From NCBI GenBank assembly GCA_943737045.1, contig CALSFV010000204.1, positions 1,901,501 through 1,965,500 on the forward strand: a DNA stretch of 64,000 bases, in the 5' to 3' direction. Below, one piece after another: positions 1 to 12,191 of the stretch. Every line of letters begins with the position of its first letter. Positions within the stretch are counted from its first letter, which is position 1. This stretch comes from Parapristionchus giblindavisi (Eukaryota > Nematoda > Chromadorea > Rhabditida > Diplogasteridae). The notes under the pieces were generated by a model. That model saw nothing but the letters and a program-made list of their open reading frames with translations, did not search any database and was not told the origin of the DNA. The position numbers and the translations under genes were made by a program.

Positions 1-355
1 GTCTTTTGCAAGGACTTGTAAATTTCACAAGCAATTTTTTTATCAGCACATTCAAAATTGATTTTTGAAAAAATATTTGAATATTTATTTACATTGTGTA
101 TAGTAAAATTTATCAAACAATAAAAATAGAATTTTAACAATAGTGACATTCTGCAATAAAATGATTCTAGATCACAAGTTGCACATTTAATGAGTGGGTG
201 ATTTAAACAGTTAGGAGTTGAACAGCGATGAGAAAGCGAAGACGGGAACAGTGCCTGCACGGGTGAGAGAAATGGAGCAGGGGTAGTAATAGGGGGAACG
301 ATCGATTCGGCAACGGATCATAAATCGGTTGGGAGATGGCCTGTGGCAACAAAAG

Positions 356-432
356 TTGCACCATTTTTATCAGTAGGTGTACGGTATTGGACTACCGTAA
401 CCGTCGGGAATCACGAACTGATTTTTTCAGTC
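356..432. repeat. fragment related to the giant foldback elements
   Basis: The stretch with 'atcagtagg', 'ggactaccgtaac' and 'gaactgattttttcag' closely matches segments near 47397-47480 and 50205-50260, which lie in the arms of the two largest palindromes. Seen directly by eye; no inverted partner is visible here, so this looks like a solo or truncated copy. Confidence 0.6.
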
Positions 433-1221
433 ACACTGCGCGCACCGCCCATTTTTTGGTCGATCTTAAAAATGAATTTTAAAATTTCAAAAAATTGATA
501 AGCAGCTCCCGACACCGCTAAACCTCATCCCTATATGAGGTTCACCACAAGTAAAAATTTTGTCAAGATCGGTGAGTGTGGCCTCCGGGGATTCCCTTGT
601 GAGTCGCAGTGTTAGCGCCTCCAATCTATTGGCTGATAGGTCCTATCCTGGTCTGAAGGACCAGTGGCCATGGCCTATGATCAAACTGTGTTTGGAGCTC
701 TCAGTGGAGGATTTAGATCGTGAGTGAGTAGCATATTACCTGAAGTCGGCCATGCACGTATTCTTTCGAACTGATTCAAGAGAAGGACCGACAACCTCCA
801 TGCACATGAACTGCAAATGCAAATGCAAATGCAAAAAAAAATTAATAATATTTTTAATAATATTCAATATTTTTAAAAAATACTATTTAGAGCCGATTAA
901 ACGATAGATTTAAAACTCGTCACCACTTCAGAACACCCGAACAGAGCACCAGACAAATCCGAAAAGACGCGAAAAAAATATGCATGAATAAAAGTTCCTT
1001 TTATTCTAGACTTTTATACTGCAGTTTTGGACGGGCCAGGTGTTCTGAAGAAGTAAACTCTGGGTGAAACACCCTCCAACCTTGAAGTCCTCAGTTGTTC
1101 CCTTATCTCTCAATGTGAGAAAGTGCCCTCTCTTTTCCATGGGTGCCAGTGAGCATCTCTCCAATATGTAAGCCTCGATCTAAACGAACAAACTGGGCAC
1201 CTTGCCAAGCTACACACAGAG

Positions 1222-1340
1222 TAATAAGTGTAATCCACGGAGCATACGACCTGAGAAGTGTTATATTTGACACTTTTCGAGCTTAAAAAATATTAAATAT
1301 AACACTTATCAGGTCTTATACTCCATGGATAACACTTATT
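1222..1340. mobile_element. palindromic MITE, about 120 bp
   Basis: Imperfect inverted repeats: 'aataagtgtaatccacgg' ... 'gagaagtgttatattt' on the left pair with 'aaatataacacttatc' ... 'ccatggataacacttatt' on the right. No coding capacity. The size and full-length hairpin suit a miniature inverted-repeat transposable element. Confidence 0.65.
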
Positions 1341-2292
1341 TCTCTGATGTGAGTGTACATTCTCCGATCTACCTTCAGACGCGGCATCTTCGACCCGTAG
1401 AACTCCGTCTTCAATGCCAGTTTCTGCAAATCAATCGATACTACAGTAATCCACACATCCGTTCGGAACACCAACCACATGCGATTCCTCATCCTCGACC
1501 TTGTACACATCTCCGAATCCTCCCGAACCGAGCAATTTGACTACCGTATACCTAAAAAGGGGCGGGGCTTCATACATTACGAGTGGTAGCGTCCGCTAAC
1601 TTGTGATTAGGACTGGCGATGACATTGCCGGGCTCTAGCACTCTCCGTGCCTGCTTCTCCTCTTTTGACTGATAATATTGATTGTTTTTATATCAATCAA
1701 TCACTAATTCCACCTTGGTTCTACTTTGCGATTGCTTCGTCGCTTTCTCTTTCGTTTTGCCCTCCGTTTCCTTCTTGGTCTTTACACCTCGCTTCACACT
1801 GACCTGGAAAATGACTCGTTATGACCATATTGCATTCAGCCTTTCATATGCAGAATTTCATTTCACCAACGATACGGCCTGCCATGCATCATTACCCTGC
1901 TGCCAGAATTAGCCGGCATCTTCGAGGTCTTCTTTCTGCGCTTGACGGAGTTGCGAGCGGTGCCGCGTCTTATCGAGCTCACCTAAACGATAGAGGATCA
2001 GGGATTATCGATTGATATTATGGGTTATCGGTCGGTAATGTGATGGACGATCTGCATCATGGAGCTTACCGCGACTCTGCTCTGAAAGAACAACTGATCA
2101 CATAGGGTAAACTCGTTTAGTTCTTCATACAATTGAAATGAATCCATTAACGGCTACAAACTGTTTGTCGACAAACGTGACGCCACAAGCGTAGTTTGAG
2201 GATCTTTGCCGAATGGCTCCACCTACGGTTGTGACGTTCTCTTGTCGGCAAACGGTTTGCCACAGTTCATGGACACCTAACATTCCGAAAGA

Positions 2293-2429
2293 GGCACTAG
2301 GTCGGATGAGAACCGACTGGATGATAACTATTTGCATCTGAGAGAAAAGCGCTAATGAATAGACAAAGTATGCAAATGGTTATCATCCAGTCTATTATTA
2401 CTCATCGGTTCTCTTTCGACCTAGTGTCC
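2293..2429. mobile_element. palindromic MITE family G, copy 1
   Basis: The ends 'ggcactaggtcgg' and 'cgacctagtgtcc' are inverted, followed inward by 'gatgagaaccga' and 'tcggttctc'. A second, better preserved copy lies at 17633-17775, so this is a real dispersed family rather than a chance palindrome. Confidence 0.75.
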
Positions 2430-3400
2430 TGAAAGAGAATGACTTACTTGATTCTTCGACGCCGACATCGTCGAAGGAAGACACTGAATTGAAATGAATG
2501 GAGAATCGAGAATGGAGAACGAAGTGATAATTTTATCAGAGTGATATGGTTTATCAAAAGTGCGGTCTCTCATATGCAGATGGCGTAAAATAGTGTACGA
2601 AACGAAGAGACCATTTTACAACAGCATTATTATTGTGAGCTGATTAAATCTATTTCCAAATTCCTTCTCATTTGGCCTCCGCATCATAATCAATTTTCCT
2701 CGGTCATTGTTCTATGTCTTACCTCATCTGTTTATTGTATACAAGTAGCAGATATGGGCAAAGTAGGTCCGAAGATGAGATTAGGCCCTCCGGATTGAAT
2801 TGTCTTTGAATTATCACTGGCCTAAATCTCCTGAAGGTCTTAGTGTGCCTAGAATAATGGGATATACCTGTATTAGGAGCAACCAGTAGACATTACAGAA
2901 ATATGTCATAACAATATCGAACATTAGCCGCATTTATGACATTTCTGGATACTTATTGAAAATACTGTGCAAACAAGTTCGAAAATTAGCTCCGGCGTAT
3001 TTTCTGTGATTAGAAATATGAAAAAAATCTTCATATTTTGTTCAGGAAAATACTCGAGGGAGTCCATGTTTAAGTTTTTATTGTAAAAAATAATGTGTTT
3101 ATGTTTTTTTTCTGCGGATCGACCGCTCAAGTGGTACTATAGAGCTGGGAATGATGACTGGAGTGATTACGTTGCATTTGCATAGGGAGATTTCTTTGTG
3201 ACTTTTCATGCAATCATGATTATTACGATCGATAGGGGCTATAGGATGCTTGGGCTGGAAGGGACTTTCCGAGGAATGGTCCCGCTTTGGTACGCTACAT
3301 TGAAAATATAACAGCAATAAATAATATAGATTGATAAAGTGCGAACGAAAGGAAACATCTTGCACAAAGAAGACGTTTCATTTTCATCCATCAATCACTC

Positions 3401-3472
3401 GGGGGTATAGCTCAGTGGCAGAGCATTCGACTGCAGATCGAGAGGTCCCCGGTTCAAATCCGGGTGCCCCCT
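3401..3472 (+). tRNA. tRNA-Cys (anticodon GCA)
   Basis: A 72-nt intronless cloverleaf. Acceptor GGGGGTA pairs with TGCCCCC (one T-G wobble) and the discriminator is T. The anticodon loop CTGCAGA gives GCA (Cys). The T-arm is CCCGG-TTCAAAT-CCGGG with five perfect pairs, and internal A and B boxes are intact. A TTTT run about 5 nt downstream can serve as the Pol III terminator. Two near-identical copies lie at 11114 (minus) and 11321. Confidence 0.96.
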
Positions 3473-4351
3473 AGACCTTTTGCCATTTTATTCAAACGTG
3501 CCGAAATGATTTGAAGTTGGTGAACACAAGTTTCAAGATAACAATATGTCTGATCAGATACAAGATACTTCATTGGCCTACGATTGATCAAAGATCTTTG
3601 AACTTTAATTTTTCGTTCGACTCGTTTGCATCTTGGACAGAGCACTATTACCTTTGATGTCCCATCAAATCCGTGGCACATATCCAGCAAAAAGTGTGCA
3701 ATACTTATGACATCTATCACTTTTTATGGGAAGATCATTATGGCCAATTTTCTGTGCCATTCTTCACAGAGGACAGTCGATGAAACTACATGAAGGGCAA
3801 TAAAAGTTGAGTGCGCATATGATGATATTCTGTCAAGAAGTGTTGTGATATGACCTCGTTAGCGGTTGATTGTGCGCGCGAAACGAGTTAGAGAAAGACG
3901 AGAGAGCGCGCGAGAGCGAGAGAGTCAGAGACTGACTGAAAACGTAATGTGTATGTTGCACGATAATGTACTACCCACATTCCCTGTGCCAATCGTTAGG
4001 GATGATCCATGCCACTCGGTGTTCGTCTATGTGTGGATATGGATTTATGTTGTGTTTCGGGCGGTTGTGAGAGAGAAAGTCTGCCCATAGTTGCTCTACT
4101 ATACATTGCCCGCGTTACTCTCGATTTCGTTGTATATCTCTTGCAATTCTTCGTCATTAATAATTTCCCATTTCCCACAGCCCATTTCCATGCTACCTTC
4201 AACCGATTCGTTGATGGACAAAAAAAAATAAGCCTAGGATAATTTTGAACTTCTTCAATCATTTGCTGTGATAGAAACAAAGAATAAAAAATAAGAATAA
4301 GAATCTCTGATGGTATAGACGAAACAAAATAGTGCCTAATACTAAAAGTAG

Positions 4352-4457
4352 AACTAATTTTACTCTCCGCTCTGTCAACGCTCACTCGCAGACGAAGGAA
4401 TCGAGAGAGTTTGGCCAGAGCGAAGAGTTTCAAATTAGCTCGCCATGTACCTTTAAA
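4352..4457. mobile_element. family A hairpin MITE
   Basis: Family A definition: about 110 bp, with outer ends related to 'ttaaaggcacacc', then 'aatttgaaactctccgctct', and a centre of 'ctctctcgctttctttgtct' facing 'agcgagagagtg', closing with 'ccagagcggagagtttcaaa'. The whole element folds into one hairpin and encodes nothing. About 20 copies lie in this window, mostly in introns. This copy ends in 'gtacctttaaa'. Confidence 0.85.
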
Positions 4458-5978
4458 TGATAAACTAATCAATTCTAAACATTGATTTCGATTACGTCAA
4501 GTGAGATCAATATTTATGAGACATTGAATTCCGTTACACCAGTGCTTATAAATCCTGATACATAGTGAAAGCATTTTTCAAGTAAAAATGATTCGATCTT
4601 GATCGTTTTGTCAGCATTTTTCTTAATATTACGTGTGTTTTCGCGGTCCACTCGCACTATTTAATTGTAAATTGTTCTTATCACCAATTCTGTCATTCTC
4701 GTCTTTTATCGTCCAAAGACGAATAGGTTTTGCTGACAAATTTCATGGTACGTAGACTAGTCAGTCCCCGATCTCTTCTGTGACCTATGGTCAACGATAC
4801 CATGACCTTGATGATTTTCTTACTATTTTGCCAGTTTTCTTAGTATTATTCTTATTATTAATTCCATAAACATGACAGGAAATTTAACCAAATGATTCGG
4901 TCAATGAATGCTAACAATAAGATATGCGATATCGCTGCGTGTTTTGGGTATAGTACAGTTTTTGATTACAGAAATAATTGGCGATATAAAGATACTATGA
5001 AATTAAGATGATTAGTAATGACTTAGAGATTACAAAGGATGCGCAACATTTCTCATTCCATGCTGTACGATTCACCCTGTTAGTCACCATTTTCTGCTTC
5101 TATCTTATCATTTGGTCAGTGGGCAGCGATAACGTTAACGCCCAGAATTCTTGACACGGGTGATCTGTACGCTATTCGATTTTACAATTTCTATTTTTGT
5201 GATCAATGTGGTATTTTAAAACCATGATAAGAACAGAAAACTGGCGTGAGAGTGTTATTTTTCATTGTTTTCATTTTCTATTCAATAAAGAAAGATCTAG
5301 TGCTATAGCATTGATATAAATAAAACTAACGCAAGTTAAGTGCATGCTGAAACATAACTAAACAGGTTAAATCTCCATTTCTCTTCTCGTAAATCAAGTA
5401 TGTGAGGGAGCTTTTTTAGTTATTCTCTGCATTCTCTACTTTTCGCAACTTTTGAACAGAGTCTCCTACAGTTCATTCATTCTCCTACAGTTTTGACGTA
5501 GATCAAAGGATTGGGGAAATGCGAGGCTTATCTTTCCTGGTGTTTACAGTGAGCATTGATTTGTAATGTGATATGTCATCCCACCAATGTTCTTGATCAC
5601 AGTCTCATTCTATTTCATGAAATTCATCATATTATGCGAATCAATTGATCGTTGATTTGTATATCTGTTTTGCCCATCTTCCCAATTCAAAATTCACTGG
5701 TCAAGGTGCTCTAGGTGTTGTACTCTTCTCGTTCGTAACGTGCGCATCACTTGTTTGATATGAGCAAACAAGAGAATGGCAAGGCGCTATTTCCTTCATC
5801 TGTAACTTTTCTATAGAGTTCCACTCGGGGAAAAAAAGAAAAAAAATGATTTTATAAGTAATTTCCTCCCGTGTCTCCTTCATTTCCCTTGCTCGTCTTT
5901 ATAATTTCCCTCAACTTCGCACTTTCTTGTACTACCTTAATGGCATTGCCCTAACACACTTGTTAGAGACATTTTAGA

Positions 5979-6096
5979 GGTTACACCCCAAGCTAATTTT
6001 ACTCTCAGCATTGGCCACACTCTCTCACAGGCGAAGAAAACACGAGAGTGTTGTTAGAGCGGAGAGTGTCAAATTGAGTTGGGGTAAGCCTTTAAT
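5979..6096. mobile_element. family A hairpin MITE
   Basis: Near full-length copy, 'acaccccaagctaatttta' to 'gttggggtaagcctttaa', about 250 bp upstream of the AIFM3-like start codon. Confidence 0.85.
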
Positions 6097-6290
6097 CATT
6101 TAGCCGAATTCGATGCACCCATCTTCATTTGTTGTTTTTGGAAATAAAAATAAACGTTCATTTGCCCTTGCAAATAAGCAAATAAATATTATAGGAAAAA
6201 AGGCAAAGATAGCGTGTGGACAGCGTGTTCCTTTGACTAATATCGCAATAGTGAATGTGTTTTTACAACAAAAATACCTCCATATGTATT

Positions 6291-6298
6291 GTTTTCAG
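6291..6298 (+). promoter_or_regulatory. possible spliced-leader trans-splice acceptor
   Basis: 'gttttcag' lies 48 bp upstream of the ATG at 6347, with no in-frame coding sequence before it. This matches the nematode trans-splicing acceptor consensus. Position and consensus are seen; use as an SL site is inferred. Confidence 0.4.
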
Positions 6299-6346
6299 TA
6301 CCACTTCTGTAACCTATTGACCAACTCCATATATTGAGTCATCGAC

Positions 6347-9300
6347 ATGGCCTTCTGCTGTGGTGGAGCTTCGCGTGAAACCAACAAGGTATAACGTTAA
6401 TTTTGAATTATTGACTAAAATCATATTCTGCCCTTCTGGAACACTTTTGACTTCACTAGCCGCTCTGTGCACTCTCGCTTTCATTGTCCACGAAAGAGTG
6501 TTGCCCAAGCGGAGAGTGAAATTAAAGGGAGCGTAACCTCACTCAATGGTCTCTTCGACGGGCAACGCTCTCTCGTTGTTAGAGAACAGAGAAATAGTGT
6601 GCGCAATGAAGAGGCCATTGAGAGAGGTCACTCTCCCTTTAACTCGGAGTGTGCCTTTAATATTGTAGCTAATTGCTGATGTGCACAATTAAAGGTAAAA
6701 TATTTTGCGTAATTCCAGGAGGTAGCAGCTGATGATTCGGCCATTGTGGAAGAGGTTGTGTGCAAGGCTGAAGATGTTCCGGATGGATGGTATATACTAA
6801 TACAATACAATAACAAAATATTTATAATATTAATAAAATTATATTTAACTATTTTATTTGCTTTTCTCTAATATGAATCTGTCACATTGCAGCTTTCGGG
6901 GTATATCGGTCAAAGTATAATTGTTTGCAAAATAGAAAACTGCTGAAAGACATCCACTTTCATGGACGGGACAACACATGAATTTATGATATTTTGAAGA
7001 GAAGCGGTGATTCGGAAATGGATGTGGGTCGAAAGGCTCTCGAAATCGTGTTGTGATCGATGGAGTCTAAAAGTGCTCGAATGGACTCCGCGTCGAAAAA
7101 GGAAGCGTGGAAAGCCGGCAATGAGATGGAGAGATGAATTCGTAAAGGTCGCTGGTCCTCAATTCATGCAAATAGCAAGACACGATCGGACTCGATGGAG
7201 AACCCTAATGGCGACCCAGCTAAAATAACATCCAAATGCTGATAAAGTTGTTTAAATGTAAAAAAAATATGATATTTTTGTGATAGAAATATCACAATCC
7301 TAGCAGTGGTCTCCCGCTGGACTTCGTTTGTCTTGAATAGAGTGATTTGCATTTCACTTTATGATAGTAAATTTTATTTGTGCACGCCTCTTCAGAAGAG
7401 GAGATAAATATGTTTCATGATAGGTACATTTCAGAGAATTCGAAACTTGCTCAGTCCTGCTCGACGTTTGCCCTTAAAACTAAAAATGCACATAATAATT
7501 ACAAGAAGTAAATATAAATTTGAATATAAATATTTATTTAAGAATATAATTATAGAATTTTAAATTTTTTTAATGAGGACATTTTGTTTCAGCAAGAAAG
7601 AGGTCGAACTTCGCGGACGCAAGATTCTCGTCGTGAACGACGGAGGAAAATACTCAGCTGTCAACGGAGTGTGCTCACACTTCAACTTCCCGCTTGTTAA
7701 TGGTATGGCTCCGCCCATTTTCCAAGCTCCGCCTCTTTTCATAAGGGTGTCATGCCATTTTCCTAAAGCCCGTGCACTTTTCATACGAAATCAAAGCCAG
7801 ATTTGCTAATTTTGGCCTTTTTTCAGGAACATACTATACTATGCTATAGTATATTTCATGGAAAAATGACCACGTCACGCCCCTTTTCGGGATAATTTCA
7901 CAAGTACTGCCCTTTTTCAGGAACATACTATAAGGGCAAGATACGCTGTCCACTGCACGGAGCGTGCTTCAGCATGAAGACTGGAGATATCGAGGATTAT
8001 CCGGCATTTGATGCACTGCAGACGTTCTTGGTGAGGAATATCGGTGGATAGACCCAGTGTGACTTGAAAATTGAAACTAGATCCTTTTTTGCTATATTTT
8101 TGTTAAATATTTTTGTTACTTTTATTCCATGTTATATAATTTTAATAGAGTACGTTTGAAAGCTTTTTCATAACAACCTCGTTCAAGGTATGTGAAGTGA
8201 ATTAGTGAGAGAGGCGATAGAAAATTGTTTATGACTGTGAACAAATGTAGAAGAGAGTGGAAGTGAACCATATTTTTCAATATTCATCTTCTTTCATTTA
8301 ATTTTTCTCATCAGATCAATTTCAGGTGAGGAAAGTGGGCGACAATCTATCGATCAAAACCACAGAGAAGCGATTGGAGGGGAACAGACGGACCAGAAGA
8401 TCATTTCTGTCGTCGACAACGAAGGCCAATCCGATCATCGTCGTCGGCTCTGGTTCGTTGTCAGGGGCTGAGGCCGTATGCTTGAACGTTGTCGAACCTT
8501 TCGCCGAGAAACATGACGTCACTTCGCTTGTGACGTCATGTCGACAAACCGTTTATCACCGTTTATGCATACGGCCTCTGACAATTCCCTCGCAGAGAGT
8601 GTGGTCAGAGACATGATTTTTTCAATTATCTTGGAAAGATATAGACAGTTAATTGCACGGTATCCGGGACCGAAAACCCTAAGCCCGAGATCGACTACCT
8701 GAACCGAGAAACCGAATCCAATAACCGAATGCCCAATTGCAGGTCCTGCTGGTCAATCAATTGCAGAGAATCTGCGTATGGCTGGATGCAGATCGCCGAT
8801 CATCATGTTCACCAAAGAGGATGTGCCTCCGTATGACCGCGTCCCGCTGACGAAGGTTGGAGCGATTTTTGTATTTTCACTGATCCCGCGAAATTTGAAA
8901 TTTACAGAAAATGGAAGGCGACTTGTCCCGGTTTCGACCCGACGAGTACTATCTGCAAGAGCACATTGATATTCGATTGAATTCTAAGGTTCGCCGTGAA
9001 TATTCATTTCTCTCCGCTCTGACAAAACTCTCTCGCTTTCTTTGTCTGCAAGAGAGTGTGGCCAGAGCGGAGAGTAAAATTAGGTTGAATAGAATTTTGA
9101 TGCAATGTAATACAATACAATGAACAGAACCATTTTGGAGGGCCTATAAGTCTTTTGGAGTTTTAATATAATGAAATAATATCGATGTGTATACAGGTGG
9201 TCGCTTTCGACGCCTCAGCCCATACCGTGACCCTCGCCGACAAATCGGTGTATAAGTACTCAAAGCTGGTACTGGCGCTAGGAGGAGCTGTAAGGAATCT

Positions 9301-12112
9301 CATCAACAAGGGCTCCAGTTTGAAGGTTATTTTTTGCTTGTTTTCGGCTAATTTTGGGTTTGGGCTACGGTGATTTTGGGCAAAATTCCTGATTCAGGGC
9401 ATTCACACCATCCGTGTACACACTGACGCCAAGGCGGTTGTTGAGGACGCCAAGTACAAGCATGTTGTTTGCATTGGAGCTGGATTTATAGGTATTCTTT
9501 TCGGATTGTTGGTATGCTCATTGGTATGCCCCACTCATTCGTTCGCCGCACTGCTTTTTGATTTACTTTTAAAAAAGTAACATTTTTCAACAGATTTGTG
9601 AAACTTAAATATTAAAAATTTTAAAGATCAAAGATCACGTATAATCTTGTCTATACAAGGCATGGAAGCAGCATCCGCTCTCGTTGACCTAGCCAGAACC
9701 GTCACCGTCATTTGCTCATCCGCCGAGCCTCTTCCAGCATTCGGTGTGGACGTCGGCAAAGCCGTGCGAGAGGTAGATCAATTAAGTTATTCTTGATTAC
9801 TCATCTTATTGAGTGTAGTCGCTGATGTACATTAGAAATCGTTGAAAACTAAACTAACATCTTTGAACTCTTTGTTAATCTTTTTGCTCGTTGTCAGCTT
9901 TTACCATCGGGAGATACTTGATGGCATCAATGGGAAAGAACTTGTCCTTCCTTTGCAGTATTTCGGCACGAAAGGAGTGAGCATTCTGACGAATGCTCGA
10001 CTGGACCACTTTGAGGGCATCAACGGTCATGTGTCTCAGGTTCTCAAATATCCTGTTTTTTCAAAAAAACTTTTCAAGTGTGCTCATAATGCTTATGTAT
10101 TATGGACATTATGTGAATTGAATGAATTCACTGGCCTAGCAGTGATCTCCCGCAGGACTTCGAGTGATTTCAATAGCTGGATTTACCTTTACAATCTTTA
10201 TAATGAATAGTTCGTATCAACAAAAATCATTTCAGGTCGTACTCAAGGATGGTTCGAGGCTGGCCGCGGACTGTGTCGTCGTGGGAGTCGGTAAGGAGAT
10301 TGCGCCATATTGATTGGAGCTCCATATTTGTGTTTAGGCGTCAATCCAGACACAGACTGGCTCAGACATCACAAGATCGACCTAGACACGCGAGGACGCA
10401 TCAAGGTTTGCCACACATTACCGATCGCACTAATTGAAGCTCCATTTGACAATTAAATATACGGGGGAGTCATAGCAAATGAGCGCTGCTATGTATCTAA
10501 TCCACCATTCAGAGTGAATCTTATAGACACATCCTGAGCTACGTTTAGTCTGCCCTATGGAGACGTTTTCTCGTAGACAAAGAGCGCGAGAGAGTATTGA
10601 AAGAGTGGAGAGATTAAAATTAGCTCATGGATGATCAAATAAATATTCGTATAAAAATCCTTCTCTTTTATTCATCTTCGAACCTTCTTAGGTCAACGAA
10701 CACTTCGAGACGAGTGTGAAGGACGTGTTAGCAATCGGCGACGTCGTCTCTGCACCTCTTCCATATTGGGGCATCGATAGCATCTGCATTGAACATTTTC
10801 AAGTCGCCCAGAAACACGGACAGTTTTTGTTTTTCAATTCGAGAATGCATCATCGAAATTGCCGAAAAGAATTTTTGGTAATTGTGCACTGAGCACTTCA
10901 TGCTAGGATATTCGGAACATTAAAGTTTAAAAAGAAATGTGCTGAAACTTGTCTTCTCTATCTACGAAATAGTAAATTAGCTTTGTTAAAGGGAGCGTTA
11001 CCTCACTCAATGGCCTCTTCATTGCGCACACTATTTCTCTGTTCTCTAACAACGAGAGAGCATTGCGAGACCATTGAGTGAGGTTACGCTCCCTTTAAAA
11101 TGGCAAAACAAATAGGGGGCACCCGGATTTGAACCGGGGACCTCTCGATCTGCAGTCGAATGCTCTGCCACTGAGCTATACCCCCGAGCGAAATGGAGAT
11201 CAAAAGAAAGCGTGTTGTTTGTGCGAATAGACTCCTAAAATGTAAGGAGCTTGTCAAACGTTTTGACATGATAATCTATGTAAACATCCCTTCACTATCC
11301 TGCTTTCCTTGAACAACATCGGGGGTATAGCTCAGTGGCAGAGCATTCGACTGCAGATCGAGAGGTCCCCGGTTCAAATCCGAGTGCCCCCTAGTCTTTT
11401 TTTTCATTTTACTCAATCATTATTTCCTATAAATGTCCGGATATCCCTATTCTCTTTTTGTATTCGCCCTCTCTGAGGATTAATTTTAAGATTTGTAGAA
11501 ATGGTTTAGCAAAACTAAAATGTTAGTTTTTTTTAAAACCAAATTCTTGTATATCTGTTTTGTGTATGAGGATCTAATAATGTACGGACCAAAAAATGAC
11601 ACACATACATGGCTATTTTATTCTCTCAAACCACTTTATTTCTGTAAATGTTGAATCACCTACTGTCAAACCCCTCCTAGTAGACTTTGGAAAGTCAGGA
11701 GCGGTATATCCGTATTGTCAAGCAGGCCGATTGGACGAGCAACGTCAAGTTTTCGTGGGTTATTTGACTATTCTAATCAAGTTTCATATGCTGACGTTTT
11801 CTTGAATGGAGATGAATTCTCTCAGAAGCGAAAGGATAAATCTTGTGGATAAGAAGATTCCCCCTGTTTTGGCCTCTTCTGCATTTAATGTGCTGATAAG
11901 ATAAATAATTGAATTGAATTGAATTGTCAAACCCTTGTCGGGTGTATCAATTAAATAAATAAATAAATAAATTTTTATGATTCTATGTCTCTTCAGGTCT
12001 ATTGGCCGCATGGTCTATCATGGGCAGACCACAACCGGGCAAGCTCATACCCTTCTTCTGGTCGCTTTTCTTCTCTGAGAAGGGCATTCGAATGGCTGGT
12101 AAGCTTTTTTTC

Positions 12113-12191
<79 letters not shown>

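Larger units (their letters stand above)
1..3400. other. gene-free flank with small repeats
   Basis: No reading frame here has splice-site support, domain similarity or exon-like composition. What can be seen is a fragment related to the large foldback elements (356-432), a hairpin element at 1222-1340, a second hairpin family at 2293-2429, and a diffuse palindrome at about 2150-2285 that shares a motif with an intronic hairpin at 8455-8583. The remainder is AT-rich unique sequence. A 5' part of a neighbouring gene cannot be excluded at the very left edge. Confidence 0.6.
3473..6290. other. gene-free interval upstream of the AIFM3-like gene
   Basis: Contains two family A hairpins (4352-4457 and 5979-6096) and a purine-rich GA patch near 3880-3930. 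A minus-strand open frame at 3454-3720 overlaps the tRNA and lacks recognisable homology or splice sites, so it is not called. Confidence 0.6.

Noticed and set aside
3454..3720. Minus-strand 88-codon frame with a CPRC motif next to the first tRNA-Cys
   Set aside because: It overlaps the tRNA, has no second zinc-ligand pair, no splice support and no recognisable domain; likely chance.
12113..12189. Poly-Asn reading frames over AAT repeats (also at 22316 and 35025)
   Set aside because: They are intronic microsatellites between well-defined exons.
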